This document shows positions 1-5,869 of a DNA stretch of 9,156 nt, piece by piece (positions within the stretch are counted from its first letter, which is position 1; every line of letters starts with the position of its first letter). The notes beneath the pieces were generated by a model that was not told the DNA's origin, ran no database searches, and saw only the letters and a list, made by a program, of their open reading frames with translations. The stretch covers positions 1-9,156 of the forward strand of contig JAISVY010000037.1 in the NCBI GenBank assembly GCA_031271325.1, written 5' to 3'. This DNA is from Oscillospiraceae bacterium. GTDB taxonomy: Bacteria; Bacillota; Clostridia; Oscillospirales; UBA929. The position numbers and the translations under genes are program-made.

Positions 1-1
1 C

Positions 2-166
2 AACCACATATCCATGCCGCTGACCGCCATTGCCGACTTCGCGGCGCTGGGGGAGGACGACCCGCTCTTTGCCGGGCTGGCGCGTCTCACGGCGCAAAAC
101 AACGGTCTGTGGAACGCCGACTGCGAACGCTTCCTGCTCGAAAACGGGAGGCCGTTATGCGGCTGA
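2..166 (+). CDS. 3' end of an unidentified host gene (partial)
   Basis: An open frame enters from the left edge and runs 54 codons to a TGA at 164-166. The visible peptide ends with NADCERFLLENGRPLCG and has no motif I can assign. Its last codons overlap the ATG of the short-chain dehydrogenase fragment (ATG at 157), an arrangement typical of translationally coupled genes in one operon. Because many dehydrogenases of that type sit in sugar or polyol catabolic operons, a role in carbohydrate use is possible, but this is inference from context only. Codon use is GC-rich like the rest of the window. The start lies outside the window, so length and family cannot be judged. Confidence 0.55.
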   Translation, partial: NHISMPLTAIADFAALGEDDPLFAGLARLTAQNNGLWNADCERFLLENGRPLCG

Positions 167-255
167 GGGATAAAGTAGCCGTGATCACCGGCGGGGCGTA
201 GGGTTTTGGCGCGGGTATCGCTGCCCGTGAAGACGACCGCTGGGGCTGGTCATAG
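157..255 (+). pseudogene. Truncated short-chain dehydrogenase (SDR) start with in-frame amber codon
   Basis: From ATG 157 the frame reads MRLRDKVAVITGGA, then TAG (199-201), then GFGAGIAA. This is the first beta strand and glycine-rich NAD(P)-binding turn of a classical SDR (TGxxxGxG), with the stop inside the motif. Related Clostridial enzymes often read GGAQGFG here, so a single CAG to TAG change would explain it. After about codon 23 the SDR similarity ends and the frame stops again at TAG 253-255; the remaining 220 or so residues of a normal SDR are absent. The junction lies at about 222-250, next to the end of the toxin remnant on the other strand. The gene is therefore both interrupted and cut off by a rearrangement. 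The family call rests on a short motif but a very characteristic one. Confidence 0.7.
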
Positions 256-303
256 GATCGCGCGCCAGTCCCGATGAGCGTAAAGAATGCGGTCAACCTT
301 ATA
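250..303 (-). pseudogene. C-terminal remnant of a ParE/RelE-type toxin
   Basis: On the minus strand, in a different frame from the antitoxin and overlapping its last codon, 17 codons read YKVDRILYAHRDWRAIL and end at TGA (250-252). ParE/RelE toxins typically finish with a strand and helix of the form Y-V-RI-HG-RDW-LL, which this matches well. A complete toxin of roughly 90-100 residues would normally follow the antitoxin, so about 80 residues appear to have been deleted, with the junction essentially at the antitoxin stop codon. No start codon or ribosome site serves the remnant. It is too short to be functional. The assignment is supported by its position directly downstream of a Phd/YefM antitoxin, but similarity over 17 residues alone is limited evidence. 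Confidence 0.6.
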
Positions 304-571
304 AACGTCCATCCATGATCTCCTGCTCAATGTCATTAAAGACATCCTCATAAGGACGTGTCCGCCCTGCTTTCGCTGCCGCCCTGCCTTCGTCCAGCAA
401 GCGATACAGTTCCAGCTTGCCATTGAGCATTTCGTACATCTCGATGCTCATCACGGCGAGGTCGCCCTGACCGTTTCGTGTGATAAACACTGGTTCCCGG
501 TTCTCATGGCAAAAGGTTGAGATGTCGTTGTAGTTATTCCTGAGACTTGTGCTGGATTGAATATTTGGCAT
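299..571 (-). CDS. Phd/YefM-family type II antitoxin, apparently orphaned
   Basis: This 90-residue protein has the usual length and layout of Phd/YefM antitoxins. The N-terminal half (about residues 1-55) is the DNA-binding dimerisation domain: a small-residue start, a helix ending in FCHENREPVFITRNG, then DLAVMSIEMYEML, the hallmark strand and helix of the family. The acidic, helical C-terminus (about 60-90) would wrap around and neutralise a RelE/ParE toxin. The ATG at 571 is preceded by a strong ribosome site, AAGGGAGGT (579-587 on this strand). It has its own promoter overlapped by a palindrome, fitting autoregulation. The toxin gene that should follow is reduced to a remnant (250-303), so the antitoxin stands alone; it could act on a toxin elsewhere or simply persist. 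Base composition is more AT-rich than the surrounding genes, which hints at separate acquisition. Confidence 0.88.
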   Translation of the reverse strand: MPNIQSSTSLRNNYNDISTFCHENREPVFITRNGQGDLAVMSIEMYEMLNGKLELYRLLDEGRAAAKAGRTRPYEDVFNDIEQEIMDGRL

Positions 572-590
572 TTCTTTTACCTCCCTTATT

Positions 591-619
591 CTAAAGATAT
601 TATACTATTATTTCTTTAG
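591..619. promoter_or_regulatory. Palindromic operator over the antitoxin -10 box
   Basis: CTAAAGA (591-597) and its exact inverse TCTTTAG (613-619) flank the -10 box with 15 bases between them; pairing extends three more bases outward with one mismatch. Phd/YefM antitoxins bind palindromes over their own promoters, so this is the likely autorepression site. Binding by this antitoxin is inferred. Confidence 0.6.
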
Positions 620-627
620 GATAGCAA
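599..627 (-). promoter_or_regulatory. Sigma-A-type promoter of the antitoxin gene
   Basis: On the minus strand a -35 TTGCTA (622-627) and a perfect -10 TATAAT (599-604) are separated by exactly 17 bases. Transcription would start at about 590 and run into the ribosome site AAGGGAGGT and the antitoxin ATG. The region is sharply AT-rich compared with its surroundings. Confidence 0.75.
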
Positions 628-650
628 GGGACACTTTCAATAAAGAAGTT

Positions 651-682
651 ACGGCGGCGTGCCGGGGTCGTCACGCCCTACA
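651..682 (+). repeat. Hairpin-CTACA repeat, copy A1
   Basis: Stem GGCGTG (656-661) pairs with CACGCC (672-677) around a ten-base loop, CCGGGGTCGT, and is followed directly by CTACA (678-682). It matches copies at 4063-4094, 8539-8565 and, inverted, 8739-8765. It begins just upstream of the antitoxin promoter. The stretch 683-730 holds the TTGTTAACTG-like text that recurs in the right-hand array and no gene. Confidence 0.8.
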
Positions 683-730
683 TGTCTTCATTGTTATCTG
701 TTTGTTGTTAACTGCCGTGACACATCAACT

Positions 731-769
731 GGCGGCATTCGCCGCCGCCCCCTTCCGCCGGAAGGGGGC
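731..769 (+). repeat. Double-hairpin repeat, copy B1
   Basis: Two perfect hairpins lie back to back. The first is GGCGGC (731-736), loop ATTC, GCCGCC (741-746). The second is GCCCCCTTCC (747-756), three-base loop, GGAAGGGGGC (760-769). There is no T-run after either, so a simple intrinsic terminator is unlikely. The same pair recurs at 3883-3935, 4135-4187, 7115-7150 and 8309-8364. Confidence 0.8.
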
Positions 770-771
770 AA

Positions 772-898
772 CGAAGCGCGAACCCGCCGAGCAGGGAGGC
801 TTGGAACCCGCAGGCATAGCGAGCCTGCGATCCGCAAACCGGCGCGCGCAGCCGGAGGGTGAAAGACGACCGGCCGCGAGGCGAGGCGAGCGTGACAA
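772..898 (+). repeat. 127-bp interspersed repeat, copy C1
   Basis: This block and 3937-4063 have the same length and differ, by hand count, at 12 positions (about 91% identity). Both follow directly on a double-hairpin repeat. Shared text includes GGAACCCGCAGGCATAGCGA and CCGGAGGGTGAAAGAC. No convincing coding frame is present; frames that appear open owe this to high GC. Confidence 0.8.
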
Positions 899-903
899 TT
901 TTC

Positions 904-927
904 GGGAGGCAAAACGCCTCCCCTACA
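904..927 (+). repeat. Hairpin-CTACA repeat, copy D1
   Basis: Stem GGGAGGC (904-910), loop AAAAC, GCCTCCC (916-922), followed directly by CTACA (923-927). An identical hairpin lies at 8653-8676. The stem is unrelated in sequence to copy A1, but the 3' flank is the same. Confidence 0.8.
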
Positions 928-965
928 GAGGGCGTTTTGATTTGAAAAAAGCGTACAAGTGTTCA

Positions 966-994
966 TTGCAGTTCCCGATTGTCCGTGGTAAACT
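966..994 (+). promoter_or_regulatory. Candidate promoter of the phage packaging/head operon
   Basis: TTGCAG (966-971) and TAAACT (989-994) are 17 bases apart, and TGG directly before the -10 gives an extended -10 (TGn). This is the first unique sequence after the repeats and lies 66 bases before the first phage gene. It fits a sigma-A promoter, but phage late promoters may depend on an activator not seen here. Confidence 0.45.
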
Positions 995-1012
995 GGTAAC
1001 GTGGAAAACTTG

Positions 1013-1040
1013 ACGGTCGCCTGAGGGCGGCCGTTTCAAT
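1013..1040 (+). terminator. Terminator-like hairpin ahead of the terminase genes
   Basis: ACGGTCGCC (1013-1021), loop TGAG, GGCGGCCGT (1026-1034): a nine-pair stem with one G-U pair, followed by TTTCAATTT. It looks like an intrinsic terminator with a broken T-run. It sits between the candidate promoter and the first phage gene, so it could end upstream transcription or act as an attenuator in the leader. Confidence 0.55.
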
Positions 1041-1059
1041 TTGGAAAGAAGGTGAGGCG

Positions 1060-1305
1060 GTGGCGGAAAGAAAGACACGCACAACGGCGGCACGGCAGAA
1101 GGGCATTGATGTGGCGGGGTTGAATGCGCTGGCGGCGCAAAGGGCAAAAAAATGGCTGGAGGACGACGAGCTGATCCCGCGCGACCTCAAGAGCCTGACC
1201 GGCGCGCTGAAAGACATCAGCGATATTGCACGCACAGGCAGCGAGGGCGGAGCGCCGCCCGTGATCGTGATTGCAGGGCTGAACGATGACGATCAACATC
1301 GATGA
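1060..1305 (+). CDS. Probable terminase small subunit (short)
   Basis: This 81-residue protein starts at GTG 1060, 2 bases after the ribosome-like AAGGTGAGG (1049-1057), and overlaps the large terminase start by 20 bases. The small terminase subunit recognises phage DNA and delivers it to the large subunit, and its gene almost always precedes that of the large subunit. The middle, LIPRDLKSLTGALKDISDIA (residues 38-57), resembles the D-LK-MT-ALKDIKDIQ segment of small terminase-like proteins in Clostridial siphophages. The end (PPVIVIAGLNDDD) resembles their hydrophobic-then-acidic tail. A clear N-terminal helix-turn-helix is not visible, and the protein is shorter than typical small subunits (120-180 residues), so it may be a reduced form or an accessory protein. 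The call is mainly positional. Confidence 0.5.
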   Translation: MAERKTRTTAARQKGIDVAGLNALAAQRAKKWLEDDELIPRDLKSLTGALKDISDIARTGSEGGAPPVIVIAGLNDDDQHR

Positions 1306-2518
1306 CTTGCTGATCAAGCCGCACCGGACGGTGCTGCTCGACGCGCTGAGGCATGGGCATGTGCATTACTCGTTTTGCGGAGGGCGCGGCTCCGCGAAGT
1401 CCAGCGCCATATCGGTCATCCTCACGCTGCTGCTGACACTCCACAGTGACGTTCACGCCATTGTGTTCCGAAAGACCGGGAACACCCTGCGCGACAGCGT
1501 GTACGCGCAGATCAGCTTTGCTCTTGGGCTGTTGGGTCTGGATGAATATTTCAAGAAGACGGTGTCGCCGACGGAGATGACGTATCTCCCCACCGGACAG
1601 AAGATTTTGTTTCGCGGGATTGACGAGCCGGAGAAGATTAAATCGATCAAAGCGCCGTTTGGATATTTCGGAATTACATGGTTTGAAGAGCTAGACCAAT
1701 ACAACGGGCGCGAAGAGATCCGCAGCGTGCTGCAATCGACGATGCGCGGCAGGGGCGGGCGTTTCTGGAACTTTGAGAGCTTTAACCCGCCCGCGAACCG
1801 CAACAACTGGGTAAACATCGACCTGCTGACCGAGCGCTGCGACAGGTTGATATCACGGACGAGCTATCTCGATGTGCCGCCGGAGTGGCTCTCGGAGCAA
1901 TTTATCAGCGAAGCGGAAGCGCTGCGGGAGAGCAACCCGCGCTCGTATGACCATGAGTATCTCGGAATCGCGACCGGCACCGGCGCGAACGTGTTTGAGA
2001 ATATCAAGGAAGAACCGATTCCGCAGAGCGTAATCCATGGCTTTGATCACGTGCTGAACGGGGTGGACTGGGGGTATTACCCTGACCCGTGGACATTCAA
2101 CCGGGCGGCTTTTGACCGCGCCGGGCGTGTGCTGTATATTTTTTACGAGGATTCGGCACTGAAAAAGTCACCGCGCGAGACGGCGGAGCGGGTGAGGGCG
2201 CATGTAAGGAACGGGGAACCTGTGACTTGCGATAACCGGGAGGAAAACTGCGCGGACTACCGGGCGTTCGGCATATCGGCGCGCGCCGCCGTAAAGGGAC
2301 CGGACAGCCGGAAATATTCCTACGAGTGGCTGCAAAGCCTCAACGCGATTTGGATTGACCCGGAGCGATGCCCGCGGACACTGCGGGAATTTATGCAATA
2401 TGAATATGAACGGGACAGGAATGGCGAGATCATACCCGGTTACCCGGACGGGGGCGACCATCACATAGACGCGGTGCGTTACGCGACAGAGAGAATATGG
2501 AGGAGGCGCGGGCAATGA
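1286..2518 (+). CDS. terL: Phage terminase large subunit (PBSX/Terminase_3 type)
   Basis: This 410-residue protein is the ATP-driven motor and nuclease that cuts phage DNA and pumps it through the portal. The ATPase half shows Walker A GGRGSAKS at 32-39, Walker B ITWFEELD at 130-137 with catalytic glutamates, and a coupling motif in ESFNPP at 164-169. The nuclease half shows acidic residues in the expected order: D261 in GVDWGYYPDP, D316 in TCDN, and D391/D395 in GGDHHIDAVRYA near the end. Length is normal for the family, and there is no frameshift or intein. The start is ATG 1286 inside the end of the preceding gene; its ribosome site (CAGGG) is weak, consistent with coupling. The stop TGA overlaps the portal ATG (ATGA at 2515-2518). 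Function is confident; lineage beyond PBSX-like is not resolved. Confidence 0.95.
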   Translation: MTINIDDLLIKPHRTVLLDALRHGHVHYSFCGGRGSAKSSAISVILTLLLTLHSDVHAIVFRKTGNTLRDSVYAQISFALGLLGLDEYFKKTVSPTEMTYLPTGQKILFRGIDEPEKIKSIKAPFGYFGITWFEELDQYNGREEIRSVLQSTMRGRGGRFWNFESFNPPANRNNWVNIDLLTERCDRLISRTSYLDVPPEWLSEQFISEAEALRESNPRSYDHEYLGIATGTGANVFENIKEEPIPQSVIHGFDHVLNGVDWGYYPDPWTFNRAAFDRAGRVLYIFYEDSALKKSPRETAERVRAHVRNGEPVTCDNREENCADYRAFGISARAAVKGPDSRKYSYEWLQSLNAIWIDPERCPRTLREFMQYEYERDRNGEIIPGYPDGGDHHIDAVRYATERIWRRRGQ

Positions 2519-3930
2519 GCATATTCCGGCGGTTACGGTCTGTTTTTAGAAACGGCATGGAGGGATTCGGCGAAGCGGACATTACATCCGAAGCGATGCG
2601 GAGGGCGGTGCGGCTTTGGTACGGTCTGTATTACGATTTTGACGGGGACGGGAAAACCGACCCGGCACAGCGTGTGCCGTTCGTTATCGTGGACGGGGTG
2701 TATAAAGCCGTATTCGGGGAATACAGTCTCTCCGCTGCGGACGGGACTGTTCTGGGCGGCGTTGGGGAGCAAGTGTTTTCGGCGGCGCTGGACAGTTTTG
2801 ACAAGATTCGCGCAGAGGTGTTTTTACAGGCATGTATTGGCGGCGAGGCATTGATCAAGCCGCTTCCGGGACACGGCGGATTTTTGTTCGGCGTGATCGG
2901 GCGCGGAAATATGCTGGTACTGGAACGCGGAGCGGACGGCGGTATCACGGATCTCGTGACCGGCGCGATGACAGTGCGCGGGACGCCGGCGGCTCCGGTG
3001 TATTATCGGCTGACCGAACGCCGCACGCTGGGTGCCGACGGGCTTTGCACGGTACAAAACAAGCTGTATAAGTCTGACAACGCCGACAGTCCGGGACGGC
3101 CCGTGCCGCTGAGCGCCCTGCCGGAGTATGCCGGCTTGCAGCCGGTGTTCACGTTCCCAGACCCGTTGGGCGGATTGGGGTTGATTCCGGTGCGGATGCC
3201 GGGGGTAAACTGCGTGGACGGTTCACCGGACGCCGTTTCGCTGTATGCCGCCGCCGCGCGGGAGATTCTCAAACTGTATGCCCACGAGGCGCGTACGCAG
3301 GACGAGTACGACCTGACCGCACCGCACTTGATCGCGAGCGCCGATTTGTTACGGCGTGACAGGGAGGAGATCCCCCGGTACATCACATCGCTGCTGGACG
3401 ACGACCCAAGCGCCGCCGGGCTGACCGTTTGGAATCCTAAGCCGAACCAAACCGAGTTGGAGGCGCGGGACGATCAGATCAAACGCTCGATCGAGAATAT
3501 CGTCGGTCTGCGGCGCGGTTTTTTGTCGAAAACGGACACGCAGGAGCGAACGGCGACCGAAATTTTGTCTACCTCGGTAAAGATGGCGCATCTGGTAAAA
3601 GATTTGCAGCGGATGTGGGACGGCGTAGTGCGCGAGACGCTGCGTGTGTGTTCCCTGCTTGCGCCGATGTACGCGATTCCATGGGCGGGGCGCGAAGTCG
3701 CCGCCGTATGGGGGAACGGGGTTTTGTACGATGAGGAGAAGGAGTTTGACCGCCTGAGCCGCCTGGTGGAGCAGGGGCACCTGACGCCGGAATACCTGAT
3801 CGACCGGATGGGCATCAAGGCGCTCTCCCCGGAACGCTTGGCGGAGATCCGGGCGATGTTTATTAGGACAGAGTACGGACATCCCCCGGCGGCGCTGCCG
3901 CCACCCCCTTCCGGCGGAAGGGGGCTGTGA
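2515..3930 (+). CDS. Phage portal protein (SPP1 gp6-like), C-terminus formed by a repeat
   Basis: The portal is the dodecameric ring at one capsid vertex through which DNA enters and to which the terminase docks. I place the start at ATG 2515, overlapping the terL stop and 10 bases after GGAGG (2500-2504); an in-frame ATG at 2497 lies upstream of that site and is unlikely. The 471-residue product has the gp6-like pattern: a membrane-free N-terminus, FDKIRAEVFLQACIGGEALI (about 95-114) in the wing, a long helix with DDQIKRSIENIVGL (319-332), the conserved RTATEI (345-350), and a C-terminal WGNGVLYDEE...LVEQGHLTPEYLIDRMGI crown segment. Phage-like sequence ends at about residue 454; the last 17 residues (HPPAALPPPPSGGRGL) and the stop codon are encoded by the double-hairpin repeat at 3879-3936. 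The crown may therefore be trimmed. Confidence 0.9.
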   Translation: MSIFRRLRSVFRNGMEGFGEADITSEAMRRAVRLWYGLYYDFDGDGKTDPAQRVPFVIVDGVYKAVFGEYSLSAADGTVLGGVGEQVFSAALDSFDKIRAEVFLQACIGGEALIKPLPGHGGFLFGVIGRGNMLVLERGADGGITDLVTGAMTVRGTPAAPVYYRLTERRTLGADGLCTVQNKLYKSDNADSPGRPVPLSALPEYAGLQPVFTFPDPLGGLGLIPVRMPGVNCVDGSPDAVSLYAAAAREILKLYAHEARTQDEYDLTAPHLIASADLLRRDREEIPRYITSLLDDDPSAAGLTVWNPKPNQTELEARDDQIKRSIENIVGLRRGFLSKTDTQERTATEILSTSVKMAHLVKDLQRMWDGVVRETLRVCSLLAPMYAIPWAGREVAAVWGNGVLYDEEKEFDRLSRLVEQGHLTPEYLIDRMGIKALSPERLAEIRAMFIRTEYGHPPAALPPPPSGGRGL

Positions 3931-3936
3931 GGGGGG
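3879..3936 (+). repeat. Double-hairpin repeat, copy B2, fused into the portal gene
   Basis: CCCCC (3883-3887), hairpin GGCGGC-GCT-GCCGCC (3888-3902), one A, hairpin CCCCCTTCC-GGC-GGAAGGGGG (3904-3924), CTGTGA, then a G-run (3931-3936). The outer C and G runs could pair to make a three-way junction. The first 57 bases are identical to 4131-4187. The portal stop TGA (3928-3930) lies inside. Confidence 0.85.
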
Positions 3937-4063
3937 CGAAGCGTGAACCCGCCTCGCAGAGAGACTTGGAACCCGCAGGCATAGCGAGCCAGCGATCCGC
4001 AAACCGGCGAGCGTAGCCGGAGGGTGAAAGACAACCGCCCGCGAGGCGAGGTGAACGTGACAA
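3937..4063 (+). repeat. 127-bp interspersed repeat, copy C2
   Basis: Same length as 772-898 with 12 differences by hand count. It follows the double-hairpin repeat directly, as C1 does, and runs into the hairpin-CTACA repeat A2. No gene is visible in 3931-4323; the remainder (4095-4130 and 4188-4233) is repeat-like TTGTCCAGTG/CAATTGTC text and short GC-rich spacer. Confidence 0.8.
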
Positions 4064-4094
4064 CGGCGGCGTGCCGGGGTCGTCACGCCCTACA
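4063..4094 (+). repeat. Hairpin-CTACA repeat, copy A2
   Basis: GGCGTG (4068-4073), loop CCGGGGTCGT, CACGCC (4084-4089), then CTACA (4090-4094). It is identical to A1 over the hairpin and flank. Confidence 0.8.
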
Positions 4095-4130
4095 CGTCTT
4101 AATTGTCCAGTGTCCATTGTCAATTGTCTT

Positions 4131-4187
4131 ACATCCCCCGGCGGCGCTGCCGCCACCCCCTTCCGGCGGAAGGGGGCTGTGAGGGGG
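4131..4187 (+). repeat. Double-hairpin repeat, copy B3
   Basis: CCCCC (4135-4139), GGCGGC-GCT-GCCGCC (4140-4154), A, CCCCCTTCC-GGC-GGAAGGGGG (4156-4176), then CTGTGA and GGGGG (4183-4187). It is an exact 57-base direct copy of 3879-3935; the two enclose C2 and A2. Confidence 0.85.
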
Positions 4188-4233
4188 CGAAAGAAGGGCG
4201 GACGAGCGGAGGAGGTTGTCCCGGGTAATATTC

Positions 4234-4260
4234 AGCGCCTAATAAAAAGGGCGCTTTTCT
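4234..4260 (+). terminator. Weak terminator-like hairpin before the scaffold gene
   Basis: AGCGCC (4234-4239) and GGCGCT (4249-4254) can pair around a ten-base A-rich loop, followed by TTTCT. The stem is short, so termination would be partial. It could set a lower level of portal and terminase transcripts relative to capsid transcripts if a promoter lies downstream, which I could not identify. Confidence 0.35.
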
Positions 4261-4323
4261 TATGCTCATTTATCCGTATTGAGAGAAAACAAACGGAATG
4301 ATTACCTGAAAAGGAGAATTCCT

Positions 4324-4935
4324 ATGCAAGAAACAGCGGCGGCGACCACTGCCGGAAGTGTGGAGAACCAAACCGAACAGCAGAACGAACGGGAAAACGA
4401 ACAAAACAGCGGGAGACAGACCGAGCAGCAGGCAGGGCGGCAGAGCGAACAGCCGCCCGGCGCGACAGCCCAGGAAAATATCGGCAACATCGTTGCCAAA
4501 GAGAGCCGTAAAGCGGTGGAGAAACTCTTGCGAGACGCCGGGATACTGCCGGGGGACAACCCGGAAATGCGGCTGACAGAGTATAAAAAATGGTTGGACG
4601 CGCAGAAGGGCGAGCTGGAGGCGGCACGGTGCGCCGCCTCCGACGCGGAACACGAGAGGGACGACGCCCGCACAGAACTGGAAACGCTGAAGCGAAAGTT
4701 TGCGGCGATGGCGCTGGGCGTACCCGCCGAAAAGACCGGCGACTACCTCGCGCTCGCGAACGCGCGGATGACCGGCGGCGCGACCTTTGAACAGGCGCTG
4801 GACGCGGCAGTCGCCGATTACCCGCCGGGGCGGGGGCAAACGCTTCCGCTGACCGCCGCGACCGGTTCCCTCCCGCTGATGGGCGGCGTTCCGGGCGGCG
4901 AACCCATTCAAAACAGGCACAGAATCACAAAATAA
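4324..4935 (+). CDS. Phage scaffolding protein
   Basis: The scaffold forms an internal core that guides capsid subunits into a shell and then leaves. I start it at ATG 4324, 7 bases after AAGGAG (4311-4316); an earlier in-frame ATG at 4279 has no ribosome site. The 203-residue product is very hydrophilic: a Gln/Glu/Asn-rich disordered N-terminus (1-50), a conserved-looking helix NIVAKESRKAVEKLLRDAGI (55-74), a charged segment likely to form a coiled coil (84-126, DAQKGELEAA...ERDDARTELETLKRKFAA), a small folded part ALGVPAEKTGDYLALANARM (130-149), and a short basic end (NRHRITK) suited to binding capsid. This layout and the position directly before the capsid gene match phage scaffolds of the DUF4355/gp20-like type. 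The 389-base gap before it, filled with repeats, is unusual. Confidence 0.85.
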   Translation: MQETAAATTAGSVENQTEQQNERENEQNSGRQTEQQAGRQSEQPPGATAQENIGNIVAKESRKAVEKLLRDAGILPGDNPEMRLTEYKKWLDAQKGELEAARCAASDAEHERDDARTELETLKRKFAAMALGVPAEKTGDYLALANARMTGGATFEQALDAAVADYPPGRGQTLPLTAATGSLPLMGGVPGGEPIQNRHRITK

Positions 4936-4953
4936 ACGAGGAGGAACGACAAT

Positions 4954-5856
4954 ATGGCAACCCCGACTTTTGACCCCGCGAATATCACCATGATGGACGC
5001 ACGAAGCGGCGTTATCCCGTTTGCCGAGGCGGACGGTATTCTGTCCGACGTGACGCGCGGATCGGCCTATATGCAGCTCGCGAAGGCGGTGCCGATGACC
5101 AAGCCGATCGAAAAATTCACCCACATCAGCGGTGTGGGCGCTTACTGGGTGAGCGAAGCGGAACGGATCCAGACCAGCAAGCCGACTTGGCTCCACCCGG
5201 AAATGCGCGCCTATAAGCTGGGCGTGATTATTCCGACCACCAAAGAAAACCTCCGTTACAGCGTGACCGACTTCTTCGAGCGCCTGCGCCCCGAAATTGC
5301 CGAAGCGTTTGCAAAGAAGTTCGACGCGGCGGCGTTCGCAGGCGTCGATTCGCCGTACGCGCAGAATATCGCGGCGTCGGCCGCCGCCGCCGGGAACGTC
5401 TTCACCGAGACGGACAGCAAATACGAGGATATGAATACCGCGATGGCCGCAATCGAAGCCGAAGACCTCGACCCGAACGGCATCGCCTCGACCAACCGCC
5501 AGAAAAAGAAATACCGCGGTACGCTGGACGCGGTGGGGTTACCGATCTTTACCCCGCCAACAGAAGGCACACCCGCGACTGTGCTCGGTCTGCCCGCCGC
5601 GTTTATGAGCAACGCCGCGTTCGGCGTGAACACGATCGCCGAAATCGTGGGCGACTGGAACAACGCGTACTACGGCATTTTGCAGGGGATTGAGTACGAG
5701 ATTCTGACCGAGGCAACGCTGACGACCGTCACCGACAGCGGCGGGGAGCCGATCTCGCTCGCGGAGCGCGATATGGCCGCGCTGAAAGCCACGATGATGA
5801 TCGGAATGATGGTGGTCAAAGACGCCGCCTTTGCGGTGGTAAACTTAGAAGCGTAG
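4954..5856 (+). CDS. HK97-fold major capsid protein
   Basis: This 300-residue protein builds the icosahedral shell. ATG 4954 follows GAGGAGG closely. Motifs fit the HK97 fold: an N-terminal arm (1-25), an E-loop region with GAYWVSEAERIQTSKPTW (62-79), the strand KLGVIIPTTKENL (88-100), the long spine helix DFFERLRPEIAEAFAKKFDAA (106-126), and a C-terminal A-domain and P-domain strand ending in MMVVKDAAFAVVNLEA. The length matches the short class without a fused delta domain, consistent with the separate scaffold gene; no prohead protease gene lies nearby. The TAG stop is followed 13 bases later by the connector gene. Confidence 0.93.
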   Translation: MATPTFDPANITMMDARSGVIPFAEADGILSDVTRGSAYMQLAKAVPMTKPIEKFTHISGVGAYWVSEAERIQTSKPTWLHPEMRAYKLGVIIPTTKENLRYSVTDFFERLRPEIAEAFAKKFDAAAFAGVDSPYAQNIAASAAAAGNVFTETDSKYEDMNTAMAAIEAEDLDPNGIASTNRQKKKYRGTLDAVGLPIFTPPTEGTPATVLGLPAAFMSNAAFGVNTIAEIVGDWNNAYYGILQGIEYEILTEATLTTVTDSGGEPISLAERDMAALKATMMIGMMVVKDAAFAVVNLEA

Positions 5857-5869
5857 GGAGAGAGACGTT

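Noticed and set aside
199..201. TAG read as glutamine (alternative genetic code), since it replaces a usual Gln in the SDR motif
   Set aside because: TAG acts as the normal stop of the capsid (5854-5856) and tube (7794-7796) genes at the expected protein lengths, and the SDR frame also loses similarity and stops again at 253-255.
87..296. Minus-strand frame below the antitoxin as the toxin gene
   Set aside because: It begins at TTG with no ribosome site, and its sequence does not resemble a toxin; the toxin-like residues are in a different frame and stop at 250.
1..1000. Prophage attachment site at the left boundary
   Set aside because: No integrase or tRNA is present and only one end can be seen, so a core duplication cannot be established.
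659..1013. Open frames on both strands across the left repeat block
   Set aside because: They run through hairpins and the 127-bp repeat, have no ribosome sites, and the corresponding frame is not conserved between copies; open only because of high GC.
4270..5196. Long minus-strand frame opposite scaffold and capsid genes
   Set aside because: It is a shadow of two well-supported plus-strand genes and has no recognisable motif.
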